Assembly (NCBI RefSeq): GCF_025146565.1
Contig: NZ_CP102258.1
Span: forward strand, 1,644,001-1,708,000
DNA from: Bacteroides eggerthii
GTDB taxonomy: Bacteria; Bacteroidota; Bacteroidia; Bacteroidales; Bacteroidaceae
DNA length: 64,000 nucleotides
Reading direction: 5' to 3'
In this document: positions 49,600-57,312 of the stretch, piece by piece
How positions within the stretch are numbered: the stretch's first letter is position 1
Layout of the letters: every line of letters begins with the position of its first letter
Program-made: the position numbers and the translations under genes
Notes under the pieces: generated by a model
The model's database searches: none
What the model was told of the DNA's origin: nothing
What the model saw: only the letters and a program-made list of their open reading frames with translations

Positions 49600-49950
49600 T
49601 TATGTATCATATGTATCAGAAACTCTCTTCTCATACTCATCGGTTTTCTCCACTTTCGAGTCTATCAGATCCACAAGTCCGTCAAGGGCGACATTATTAT
49701 AAACCCGGACTTCCTCAGGAGAACCATCCCTGTGGAAAGTTACGTCGAAATAATCCGTCCCTTCATTATAGACTATCACTACATTTCCGGTCAGAAGAAA
49801 ACCCTGCACATGGAACTGCAAGCCCCTGTCTATCACTTTTATCGTATCAAGATCCACTCCCCAGGACATAAGGACAGGGGGATTGTATTTCAGAATTGAC
49901 CAGATATACTTAGCCAGTTCCAAATCGTAATTCTTATCTCTTTCCATCAC
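49600..49950 (-). CDS. Hypothetical protein
   Basis: 116 aa. MERDKNYDLELAKYIWSILK, then PVLMSWGVDLDTIKVIDRGL and a beta-rich section (LQFHVQGFLLTGNVVIVYNE, TDYFDVTFHRDG). A small soluble protein of a type seen in Bacteroides mobile DNA; function unknown. Its start overlaps the zinc-ribbon gene by 17 bases, and it is the last gene of a coupled run that begins at 52641. Confidence 0.6.
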   Translation of the reverse strand: MMERDKNYDLELAKYIWSILKYNPPVLMSWGVDLDTIKVIDRGLQFHVQGFLLTGNVVIVYNEGTDYFDVTFHRDGSPEEVRVYNNVALDGLVDLIDSKVEKTDEYEKRVSDTYDT

Positions 49951-50107
49951 TCTTTGTTTTTAAATCCATCATTCTTTTTTGTTTTCTCGTAAGGACTTCA
50001 AACCTGTAGAAATCCTCGTCACAGTTCATACACTGGAATACATAGCCTTTAATCCTTGATTTTAAAAGCATACGTCCGCATTCAGGACAGAATCTTCTCG
50101 TTTTCAT
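49934..50107 (-). CDS. Small zinc-ribbon protein (57 aa)
   Basis: From ATG 50107: MKTRRFCPECGRMLLKSRIK, a Phe/Gln linker, then CMNCDEDFYRFEV and a basic tail. The two CxxC pairs (Cys7/Cys10 and Cys26/Cys29) form a zinc ribbon. It overlaps the metallopeptidase gene upstream by 26 bases and the next gene by 17 bases, which points to translational coupling. Zinc ribbons of this kind bind nucleic acid or protein. Confidence 0.65.
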   Translation of the reverse strand: MKTRRFCPECGRMLLKSRIKGYVFQCMNCDEDFYRFEVLTRKQKRMMDLKTKSDGKR

Positions 50108-51065
50108 ATCCGCTGCCGTTTATCAGTTTGTATTCTTCATATTCCTTCCAAAGCATCCGGTAATCCCTGCATATCCTCTCGTAATCATCCGGTCTCAAGT
50201 GTGGAAAATCTGTGGAATACATTTCATAAAGGTCTTCGGGAGTTAAAGTCGGATCATTGTTCAGTATATCATAAATCTCATCCTCGAACTCATAGGGGCT
50301 GAAATATGGGTCACTTTGCGTATGGGGATAGGTGTTGGTACAGTCTTCTATGATATGCTCTACAAACAGCAGGCTTTTCATCAGGTCTTTCTTTACCGTT
50401 ATCTCCTCATCGGTATGGGCATTGTAATAGCCACATGAGACGTTGAGACAGGAAACTTCCAATCCTTTTTCTTTCAAGGTCAGAATATCGGTCATCAAGC
50501 CGTTCTCCTCCATGTAACCCCATTTCTCAGGTTCTATCGCTTCCATGAACCCTTCGGAACACAGGTCAGAATATCCTATGTTTGTAATCAAATCCGAATT
50601 CCCCTTTCTGTCAGGCTGGATAACAAACCTCACATCATCAAAGAAAGACATCACCGCTTCAGAACTTCCCCTGCATCCCGTTTCCTCTTCCCTAAAAAAG
50701 ACTACTTTCATAGGATCATACCTTTTCAGGCATTCAAGGCAGATGAACACTCCGTTCTTGTCATCGGCTCCCAAATTCTCAAACCTTTTATGTTTGGGTG
50801 AATAACCGAATATGACTTCCCTTGTCTCTACCGCCTTGAAATCCTTTGAATGGTTGCAGTGTGATACCTGGTCGATATGGCTCACCAGACAGGGATAGGT
50901 CTCAGCTTCTCCCTTTATCACATACAGGTTCCCGAATTTATCCTTTGATACGGATATGTTTCCGGGGAGCTGTTTTATATAGGAGCATAGAAACGTCATC
51001 ATCTTCTGCTCCTTTCCACTGGGGCTGTAAATACTATACAGCCTCTTCAACAGTTGCGTATTCAT
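50082..51065 (-). CDS. M20/M28-type zinc metallopeptidase
   Basis: 327 aa, no signal peptide, so cytoplasmic. The complete metal set of the M20/M42-like fold is visible: SHID (His63, Asp65), LGADDKNG (Asp101/102), REEETG (Glu126-128, including the catalytic Glu), PDRKGNSD (Asp152) and NAHTDEE (His217). The C-terminal 90 residues are acidic and differ from classic aminopeptidases. Finding an active-looking cytoplasmic peptidase coupled to a zinc-ribbon protein and a large Cys-containing protein (overlap of 32 bases with the upstream gene) is unusual for a mobile element. Possible roles include peptide processing or interference with a host factor; both are inference. Confidence 0.75.
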   Translation of the reverse strand: MNTQLLKRLYSIYSPSGKEQKMMTFLCSYIKQLPGNISVSKDKFGNLYVIKGEAETYPCLVSHIDQVSHCNHSKDFKAVETREVIFGYSPKHKRFENLGADDKNGVFICLECLKRYDPMKVVFFREEETGCRGSSEAVMSFFDDVRFVIQPDRKGNSDLITNIGYSDLCSEGFMEAIEPEKWGYMEENGLMTDILTLKEKGLEVSCLNVSCGYYNAHTDEEITVKKDLMKSLLFVEHIIEDCTNTYPHTQSDPYFSPYEFEDEIYDILNNDPTLTPEDLYEMYSTDFPHLRPDDYERICRDYRMLWKEYEEYKLINGSGYENEKILS

Positions 51066-52641
51066 GATTCATTTCTTTTTTAAGTTTGTAACCATACGGG
51101 AGATTGGTGCTTGGATTCACTTCATCAAATACATCCTCACCAAACTCCCATGCGTCCTCATTCCCAATCAGACGATTCAAGGTATCTACATGGATTGATT
51201 TCTCTTCATAGATACTTTCCGATTCATTCCAGATATTGATCCGGGTTATATCATCAAGGCTTTCATACCATTCATCATCATATTCGGAATAGTACCAGTT
51301 CTTCTGCTTGAATGTATCCTCGGCCTTCTCCATACACTCCTTACAGCAATAATGCTCTTCTGTCACCTCGGAGTATTCCGCATCACCTTCCAGCAGGTTC
51401 TCTCCACAATTGTCACAGCATACACAGTCATCCTTATGGTGGTATTCCCCTGTGGAACTTATCCACAGGAAGTCATCCAGGTTTTCGGAGTCTACATTTA
51501 TCGCATTTCCATGCAGGTAGCAGAGTGTGGTCTCATCACAGTCGTATTGGTGATATTCGTCCCATGGACTTCCATCCTCATCGGTATCGCCATAAAGGTT
51601 CAGGTCTGTGGTGTCAAGGTTGTATGAGGAGTCGGGGTTCTCGTAGTTATAGGCTTTGCTGCGGCTGTAACTGTACCATTTGAAGGAGTCCTGGTAGGAA
51701 AGCGTATCCGTCTCTTCCAGATTGCACTCTATCTCAAACTTCCTGTCGGATAATGAGTTGCCGTCAATCTCCACAAAGGAATTTGCATCATGACAGGAAG
51801 CGCCAATCACCTTATAGCCGTCAATATAACCTTCCTGAATAAGTTTATCCACAAGCAGGCGTTTCAACACGTCATCGCTCTCTGAGGAATATTGCCTTTC
51901 GAGCAGCCTCCATTTCTTACCGTCCTGATCCGTAACATCGGTAAAAAGGATTGCCCTTGCCACAATCAGCCCTGTCTTATCCGTTATATAGGCCGCCTTG
52001 GCCTTCACTGAAGAATAATAGAATGAAGTACGGTCCTCATCCGTCATACATGAACCGAAGTTCCCCCTGCAATAGCTGCTGTCATAGATTCTCCAGAACT
52101 CGTCGTTGACATGAAGTTCCATATCGGGAGTATATCCATAGGTATAAGTACACCACCTTTGGACAAATACATCCCCTGCAATCCAGTTCACGACACAGGG
52201 TGAAAGCAGTTTCCCTATCTCTGTCTCAAGGATAAGCTCCCTCATGAACTTTCCGGCCCTCATCTTGAAAACCCGGTTACGTTCAACGTTGATATAACGG
52301 ATTGAATGTTTGTCAAGGTCCTCACACAGGCCTCTGAATTCATCGGTCTCATATTTGGAGGAATAGTATGTTTCACCTATCAGCTCCACTTTATGGGACA
52401 GCTTTTCATCATTCTTTCCCGAACTCAAAATGGCTTCAACCGTTTTCTTCTGTAGGTCTGCCATATCATATACATGCAGCAAGGTATAATCACCATGTTC
52501 CTTGCAATACTTTAGTAGTACTGGATTTTTCAGGTGGGCCAGCAATATCCTGTTTTTCCTTATCACTGTACCATTCTCTCTTTTTTCAAGGCCGAAACGG
52601 GCCTTGAATTCTTCATAACTATAAAAATTATAGTATAACAT
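51034..52641 (-). CDS. Large hypothetical protein with Cys cluster
   Basis: 535 aa, cytoplasmic. N-terminal part 1-160, then FWRIYDSSYCRGNFGSCMTD at about 180-200 followed by YITDKTGLIVARAILFTD, a combination I know from phage- and plasmid-encoded proteins of unknown function. A C-terminal cluster VCCDNCGENLL and YCCKECMEK (CxxC pairs) suggests a zinc ribbon or LIM-like finger, ending in an acidic tail. It overlaps the metallopeptidase gene by 32 bases. The two, plus the small zinc ribbon and the 116-aa protein, form one translationally coupled module. Function unknown. Confidence 0.65.
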   Translation of the reverse strand: MLYYNFYSYEEFKARFGLEKRENGTVIRKNRILLAHLKNPVLLKYCKEHGDYTLLHVYDMADLQKKTVEAILSSGKNDEKLSHKVELIGETYYSSKYETDEFRGLCEDLDKHSIRYINVERNRVFKMRAGKFMRELILETEIGKLLSPCVVNWIAGDVFVQRWCTYTYGYTPDMELHVNDEFWRIYDSSYCRGNFGSCMTDEDRTSFYYSSVKAKAAYITDKTGLIVARAILFTDVTDQDGKKWRLLERQYSSESDDVLKRLLVDKLIQEGYIDGYKVIGASCHDANSFVEIDGNSLSDRKFEIECNLEETDTLSYQDSFKWYSYSRSKAYNYENPDSSYNLDTTDLNLYGDTDEDGSPWDEYHQYDCDETTLCYLHGNAINVDSENLDDFLWISSTGEYHHKDDCVCCDNCGENLLEGDAEYSEVTEEHYCCKECMEKAEDTFKQKNWYYSEYDDEWYESLDDITRINIWNESESIYEEKSIHVDTLNRLIGNEDAWEFGEDVFDEVNPSTNLPYGYKLKKEMNHEYATVEEAV

Positions 52642-52677
52642 AGTCGTTTGATTTTTAAATTGTCGGTAAATAAAAAA

Positions 52678-52713
52678 GGAGGGATACTTCCTTTTAATCG
52701 GAAATACCCCTCC
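52678..52713 (-). terminator. Terminator after the 52747-53028 gene
   Basis: On the minus strand GGAGGGGTATTTCC pairs with GGAAGTATCCCTCC, followed by TTTTTTAT. It separates the small gene from the coupled module that starts at 52641. Confidence 0.7.
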
Positions 52714-52746
52714 CCGGAATATTAATTTCGGTATGTCTCAACCGTT

Positions 52747-53028
52747 TCAGATAAATGGTATCCTTTTGTCCTCCAAGACTCCGGATTCCACTATCTTCTT
52801 ACATATCTCATGGGAATATTTGTTTCTCAGGTCATATCCGTAACCTTCACTTCCCATGATCTTAATCACTTCAACCATACTTCTGAATAAGGTCTGTTGT
52901 AGGGTCCTGTGGAATGTAGTTACTGCCGAAGCGAACCTCTTTTCATTCCACCCATAATCGTTCAGGGCATGTTCAAGTTCTTTTGCAGCCTTGAACTCCC
53001 TGCTGTTTTCCAATTCTTGTCTTTCCAT
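52747..53028 (-). CDS. Small helical hypothetical protein
   Basis: 93 aa, helical (EFKAAKELEHALNDYGWNEK, FHRTLQQTLFRSMVEVIKIM), with a basic-acidic mixture and an SHEICKKIVESGVLED end. Its start is 13 bases from the stop of the coiled-coil gene upstream, so the two are co-transcribed. No function known. Confidence 0.55.
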   Translation of the reverse strand: MERQELENSREFKAAKELEHALNDYGWNEKRFASAVTTFHRTLQQTLFRSMVEVIKIMGSEGYGYDLRNKYSHEICKKIVESGVLEDKRIPFI

Positions 53029-53040
53029 AATGTCTTTCTG

Positions 53041-53547
53041 CTATTTTTTTCCTTGTTTTCCTGTCTCTTCATTTATTGACGCATTGAGTGAGTTATACAC
53101 CCGGGCGAACTTCCTTCTCTGCTCTGTATCAGTAATGGAGCTTACAAACTTGTGCATCACCACTTTCTTCCTGTCATCCCATATGATACGTGCTTTATCC
53201 ACACCTTCCACAAACATGATATGGGGATATCTGTCCCATTGTTTTAAAGTACCGTCATTGATAAGCTTTTGAATCTCTTCGGGCATTGAACTTCTGTTAC
53301 GGTCAATACATCTTATTCTGCCTTCTTCCCGTTCAATCGCTGTCTGAGTCTTTTCAATCTCTTTCTGCATTTTGGAAAGGGTGTCATTCTGCCTGTCCCA
53401 ACGCTTCATCGTTGAATATCCGTTTCTCTTGTCGTTAAGAGGTTGTCCGTTGGCACTCTTCACATCGGAAAAGTACTCATTCAGTTTTCTATTAAATTTA
53501 GCCTGCTTCTTTTCCAGGGAGGCTTTAAGTATATCCAATCTGCTCAT
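53041..53547 (-). CDS. Coiled-coil hypothetical protein
   Basis: 168 aa, highly charged. A coiled coil with DTLSKMQKEIEKTQTAIERE is flanked by basic segments (SLEKKQAKFNRKLNEYF) and a C-terminal domain with DKARIIWDDRKKVVMHKFVS. Composition suggests nucleic-acid or protein binding. Its start lies about 30 bases past the terminator of the DUF3871 gene. Unknown function. Confidence 0.55.
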   Translation of the reverse strand: MSRLDILKASLEKKQAKFNRKLNEYFSDVKSANGQPLNDKRNGYSTMKRWDRQNDTLSKMQKEIEKTQTAIEREEGRIRCIDRNRSSMPEEIQKLINDGTLKQWDRYPHIMFVEGVDKARIIWDDRKKVVMHKFVSSITDTEQRRKFARVYNSLNASINEETGKQGKK

Positions 53548-53579
53548 GTTATTTATTTTTAAAAGGGTTCAACAAAAAA

Positions 53580-53622
53580 AAGGGAGAAAAACCATGTTTG
53601 TTATTTCAGATCTTTCTCCCTT
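53580..53622 (-). terminator. Terminator of the DUF3871 gene
   Basis: On the minus strand AAGGGAGAAA pairs with TTTCTCCCTT (53613-53622 with 53580-53589), followed by TTTTTTTTG. Strong. Confidence 0.8.
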
Positions 53623-53644
53623 GTGAGTTAATTTATTTTCCGGT

Positions 53645-54685
53645 CTAACTCAAAAACCAGCCATAATTCTCCGTATCCTCACCGTTCAAGGCTTTCTGGA
53701 TACCAACCGCAAAATCAGTGCAGTTCTGGTTTCTCTCCAGGAACTTGTCTATGTAGGATTGTTTGGCGGCATCATTAAGGAGCTGCATCAAATCCCAACA
53801 GGTAATATTCTCTCTGCCACGTAACCCGAAATTAGGATTATCCACGTAGTTTTTGGTTGCCGCATTGATATTTGAGTCACCTAAAATCACCTTCGGCAGT
53901 TCTCTAAGTTGGGATACAGGCAAGACTTGATACAATCTCAATCTGCCTATAATCTGACAGAACTGTTCTTGTGAAATCTTTGTTCTTCCTAAGTTCTCAA
54001 GTAGTCTCAAATTGTGTTCCGGGTTGAAGTCCTGGAACAATCTGAGTGCTGAATTGTAAATATCAGTGTCACTCATCACTTCCAGCCGTCCGGTCAGTCC
54101 GTCATTGGTCAGCATTAGATTTGAACATACACGCACACGCCAACCTATGAATATCTTGAATTTCTCAGGTGATTTTCGGTTGTATAGATTCTCCTCGTTC
54201 AGGCTTCTTACACCGCCGATACATAGATGTACTTCCTCGCCGTTCATCATTCTGCTCATTGTTCTGATATGAAAACAGAAAGCCATTCTCTGATAATAGA
54301 TGGTCTCGTCCTCAGGTTTAAGCTCCTCTTTCCTTTTGGTCAATGCACTTGGCACTCTGCCCAGGATTTTGTGGGACACTCTGATCTCTGTGTTTCCAAT
54401 GTTCTCACCTGTAAAATAGCTCCTTGCAGCATCCTCGATCCGGTGTATGAATGTCTGGTGGCTGATGGTTAGCTGGTTGTCACTGAAGCTGGGTACGATA
54501 CAGTTCCTTTCAAGTTCTTCAAGCGTAATACCCGAAGTGTTACTTTCAATAAAATTTGGATGCTCCTCCTGTTCTTCCGATACGATTACTGCGTCTTCGA
54601 TAAATTCAGGTTTAAGCATACCCATTCCGCCCATCATTCCGATTGTTCCTGGAATGACAGTAAGTTCATTAGTCATTGTTTCCAT
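53645..54685 (-). CDS. DUF3871 family protein
   Basis: 346 aa. NELTVIPGTIGMMGGMGMLK at the start, then conserved blocks CHKIL-like VSHKILGRVPSALTKRKEEL, a central FCFHIRTMSRMMNGEEVHLC and IGGVRSLNEENLYNRKSPEK, and the C-terminal NITCWDLMQLLNDAAKQSYI. This is the DUF3871 family, found in Bacteroides mobile elements and resembling DUF932-type plasmid proteins in size and context. Role unknown; replication or conjugation support is a guess. It carries its own terminator and sits directly behind the terminator of the 54-aa gene. Confidence 0.75.
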   Translation of the reverse strand: METMTNELTVIPGTIGMMGGMGMLKPEFIEDAVIVSEEQEEHPNFIESNTSGITLEELERNCIVPSFSDNQLTISHQTFIHRIEDAARSYFTGENIGNTEIRVSHKILGRVPSALTKRKEELKPEDETIYYQRMAFCFHIRTMSRMMNGEEVHLCIGGVRSLNEENLYNRKSPEKFKIFIGWRVRVCSNLMLTNDGLTGRLEVMSDTDIYNSALRLFQDFNPEHNLRLLENLGRTKISQEQFCQIIGRLRLYQVLPVSQLRELPKVILGDSNINAATKNYVDNPNFGLRGRENITCWDLMQLLNDAAKQSYIDKFLERNQNCTDFAVGIQKALNGEDTENYGWFLS

Positions 54686-54731
54686 ACTCTTGTTATTTTT
54701 TAGTCGGTTAATAAAATGCGGTGAAACAAAA

Positions 54732-54778
54732 AGCCAAGAGGTGTCATTTCTTTGCTTTTATGAATATACCTCTTAGCT
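54732..54778 (-). terminator. Terminator of the 54-aa gene
   Basis: AGCCAAGAGGT (54732-54742) pairs with ACCTCTTAGCT (54768-54778) with one G.T pair; on the minus strand it is followed by TTTTTG. Confidence 0.6.
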
Positions 54779-54868
54779 TTTTTATCCCTTTGAGTATTGA
54801 AGTTGCTACCTCCAATACGGTTATTATTACGTCTTGTGTTTTATCATAATCCATTCACAGACGTACTA

Positions 54869-55033
54869 TCAGTTTTCAGTCGCAGCATCAACGGCCTTGA
54901 CTTCACCCGTGGCAATCTTCTTTTTTCCGAATTTGCCACTATACTTTTCTGCAAGCTCTATTACTACTGAACCTGCCACGATAATCTCGGCCACATAAGC
55001 TGCGACCTTCAATCCTTTAATTAAATTTCCCAT
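54869..55033 (-). CDS. Small amphipathic/membrane-like protein (54 aa)
   Basis: From ATG 55033: MGNLIKGLKVAAYVAEIIVA, then GSVVIELAEKYSGKF, a basic GKKKI segment and an acidic end. One hydrophobic stretch of about 20 residues suggests a membrane-inserted or amphipathic helix. It is the first gene of the minus-strand block and has a terminator of its own (54732-54778). Unknown function; a small regulatory or membrane-modifying peptide is possible. Confidence 0.5.
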   Translation of the reverse strand: MGNLIKGLKVAAYVAEIIVAGSVVIELAEKYSGKFGKKKIATGEVKAVDAATEN

Positions 55034-55092
55034 GTCTCTTAATTGTTTTAAATTGTTAGTTATTATTTCTATTCTCTGTTTCTCTTATATAC

Positions 55093-55108
55093 TTTTCTCA
55101 TATATAAG
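55093..55108 (-). repeat. 16-base direct repeat, copy 1 (TTTTCTCATATATAAG)
   Basis: An exact copy of TTTTCTCATATATAAG that recurs at 55403-55418. Both copies are followed on the plus strand by a TTTGA-rich stretch, then AGAAGAAAAAA and a hairpin. The copy lies 60 bases upstream of the minus-strand small gene at 55033 and may hold its promoter. Confidence 0.6.
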
Positions 55109-55149
55109 GCTTTGAGGGGCGATCAAGAAAAGGGGAGAAGAAAAAAATA

Positions 55150-55169
55150 AACCGGTCTTTCGACTGGTT
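55150..55169 (-). terminator. Hairpin with T-run
   Basis: AACCGGTC (55150-55157) pairs with GACTGGTT (55162-55169) with one G.T pair. On the minus strand it is followed by TATTTTTTTC, terminator-like. It shares its layout with the hairpin at 55452-55475. Confidence 0.55.
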
Positions 55170-55402
55170 GTGATAGTTGAACCGTTGTAAACAGCTCCTC
55201 GCATTTACTTGGCCTATCATGCGGCATACATTCTTTCGTGGGGAACTTTATGTCTTGTCCACATACTGGAATTGCTACGCATCATCGAATCGCCATCTTA
55301 TCCATCGTCTGAAAATAAGCGTGACCCGGTAATTGTTTTTATCATTAATGCTTGAAGCCGTACGCACCTTATCTTAATGGTGCTGTATTATGCTCCAAGC
55401 TT

Positions 55403-55418
55403 TTTTCTCATATATAAG
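55403..55418 (-). repeat. 16-base direct repeat, copy 2
   Basis: The second exact copy of TTTTCTCATATATAAG, 310 bases from the first. The stretch between the repeats (55109-55402) and up to 55602 holds no gene. This is the boundary between accessory and chromosomal DNA. Confidence 0.6.
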
Positions 55419-55451
55419 AGTTTGAAGGCTTTGGAGAGGAGAAAAAATAAT

Positions 55452-55475
55452 ACCCTGCCAATTTAATGGCAGGGT
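55452..55475 (-). terminator. Terminator, likely of the peptide transporter gene
   Basis: ACCCTGCCA (55452-55460) pairs perfectly with TGGCAGGGT (55467-55475). On the minus strand it is followed by TATTATTTTTTC. It lies about 130 bases past the stop of the transporter gene. Confidence 0.75.
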
Positions 55476-55602
55476 AAAATGTCTTTGGATGAAAAAGAAT
55501 TCATATCTTTGTGGTGTTCTACTTAAAGCATATAAGTACGAAAAAAGAGAACTTTAGCTCTTAAATAATTGATATTCAGTATGCGAATAAAATATAGTGA
55601 AT

Positions 55603-57141
55603 TTATTCCACTCCATGCATCATCTTCTGCAATTTCTTTGAGAGCAGGAAGAGGATAAGTGATGCGGTGGCAGACATTACGACAAATACCATGAAGAAGT
55701 CGTACATTGTTTCTATGCGGTAGCCAAGCAGTGTTTTCACCTTTCCGGCTTCGGGATAAAGGCCGCTCAATGTGCCTGCAAACTTATTGGCTGTGGCGGT
55801 GGAAAGATACCATATACCCATCATTAGTGAGGCAAAGCGGATAGGAGTGAGCTTGTTCACCATGGACAATCCGATGGGGGAAAGTGCTATCTCACCCATT
55901 GTATGGATGAAGTAAAGTCCTGTCAGCCAGATGAGGCTTACTTTAACGCCGGGTTGCGCATCTTTCACTCCGAAGCAGATGACGAGATAGCCTAAAGACA
56001 GCAGCAACAGTCCGACAGCCTGTTTGGTGGGAGAGGCAGGCTCCATACCCCGTTTGTTGAGGAATCCCCATACTCCCGGCATGATAGCTGCCAGTATCAC
56101 TACGAAGAAAGGATTGAATGATTGTATCCAGGAAGCGGGCATTTCCCAACCGAGGATGACGCGGTCGGTTTGTTCGGAAGCGAAAAGCGTCAGTGAGGCA
56201 CCTGCCTGTTCGTAGGCTGCCCAAAAGAAGATGACGAAAAAGGCAATGATATAGATGACGAAGATGCGGTCGCGCTCAATCTTCGTGAGTGAGCCTTCGA
56301 GCAGGATGCTGACGGGAAAGACGATGCAAGCGGTGAAGATGCCGATGCTGATCCAGTCATTGCCGAAACATTGATGGAAGAAGATGGCAAGCGCTATCGT
56401 CAACGCTCCTAATAGAAGATAATTACGCCTTTTCTTGCTGCTGTCCACCACCGGATGTCCGGTGTTTGAGGCGGACCGGGGCTGTTCCTTCTTTGCGTCG
56501 GGGATGATGCCGAGTTGCTTGCCGTCGGGGCCGATGAGGTATTTGTTCTTCTGTGTTTCAAAGAGTATGACCGTAAAAACGGTGACGATTGCGGCGATAA
56601 GGAATCCCCATTTGAAATCGTTCGGGTTGCCGGTCTCGCCAAAGTAGCCGCAAACCAGCGGGGCGAGGAAAGAGCCTACATTGACGCCCATATAGAATAT
56701 GGTGTAAGCCGAGTCCAGCCGTCTGTCTCCCGGTTCATACAGTTGCCCCACGAGGGAGGACACTGTCGGCTTGAAACATCCGTTCCCTAATATAAGAAAG
56801 GTAAGGCCGCCATACATCAGCCAGTGCGACAGTTGGACGGCATCCAACATGGATGCGCTGAAGAACATCAGAAACTGTCCCACCGCCATCATTATGGCTC
56901 CCCAAAACACAGAACGGCGGATGCCCCAGTACTTGTCGGCAATGTATCCGCCGATAAGCGGGGTGAGGTAGACCAGGCCGGTGTAACTGCCGTAAATGGA
57001 GGCGGCGTGTTCCTTGTCGAACAGCAATGCCTGCGTTAGGAATAGGATGAAAATGGCGCGCATGCCATAATAGCTGAAACGTTCGGCGGTGCTGGTGGCG
57101 AAGATCAGATAAAGCCCCTTGGGATGTTTGGATGTACTCAT
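55603..57141 (-). CDS. POT/PTR-family peptide transporter
   Basis: 512 aa, 12-14 membrane spans. It takes up di- and tripeptides with proton symport. The family signature ERFSYYGMRAIF is at about residues 20-31 and FYMGVNVGSFLAPLVCGYFG (PTR2 motif) at about 150-170. In the proton-coupling motif E1xxE2R, the first Glu is Ser here (STAER), so coupling may differ from classic members. Length is usual. The terminator is at 55452-55475. Confidence 0.9.
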   Translation of the reverse strand: MSTSKHPKGLYLIFATSTAERFSYYGMRAIFILFLTQALLFDKEHAASIYGSYTGLVYLTPLIGGYIADKYWGIRRSVFWGAIMMAVGQFLMFFSASMLDAVQLSHWLMYGGLTFLILGNGCFKPTVSSLVGQLYEPGDRRLDSAYTIFYMGVNVGSFLAPLVCGYFGETGNPNDFKWGFLIAAIVTVFTVILFETQKNKYLIGPDGKQLGIIPDAKKEQPRSASNTGHPVVDSSKKRRNYLLLGALTIALAIFFHQCFGNDWISIGIFTACIVFPVSILLEGSLTKIERDRIFVIYIIAFFVIFFWAAYEQAGASLTLFASEQTDRVILGWEMPASWIQSFNPFFVVILAAIMPGVWGFLNKRGMEPASPTKQAVGLLLLSLGYLVICFGVKDAQPGVKVSLIWLTGLYFIHTMGEIALSPIGLSMVNKLTPIRFASLMMGIWYLSTATANKFAGTLSGLYPEAGKVKTLLGYRIETMYDFFMVFVVMSATASLILFLLSKKLQKMMHGVE

Positions 57142-57278
57142 TGATTATGTGTTTATAGTCTTTGTCTTTATAGCTGTTTTGGCTGCAAAAGCAGTTATTC
57201 TTTGAATGAGAACCTAATTTTAACAGATAGTGATTATTCGCCGGATATGATTTCTTCCTTACTAATCATTATTTTTTG

Positions 57279-57286
57279 TACCTTTG
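57279..57286 (+). promoter_or_regulatory. -7 box of the NAD(P)HX repair gene
   Basis: TACCTTTG fits TAnnTTTG and lies 27 bases before ATG 57313. The -33 partner is weak. Confidence 0.5.
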
Positions 57287-57312
57287 CTCGTAACTTAAAT
57301 GAATAAGCTGCG

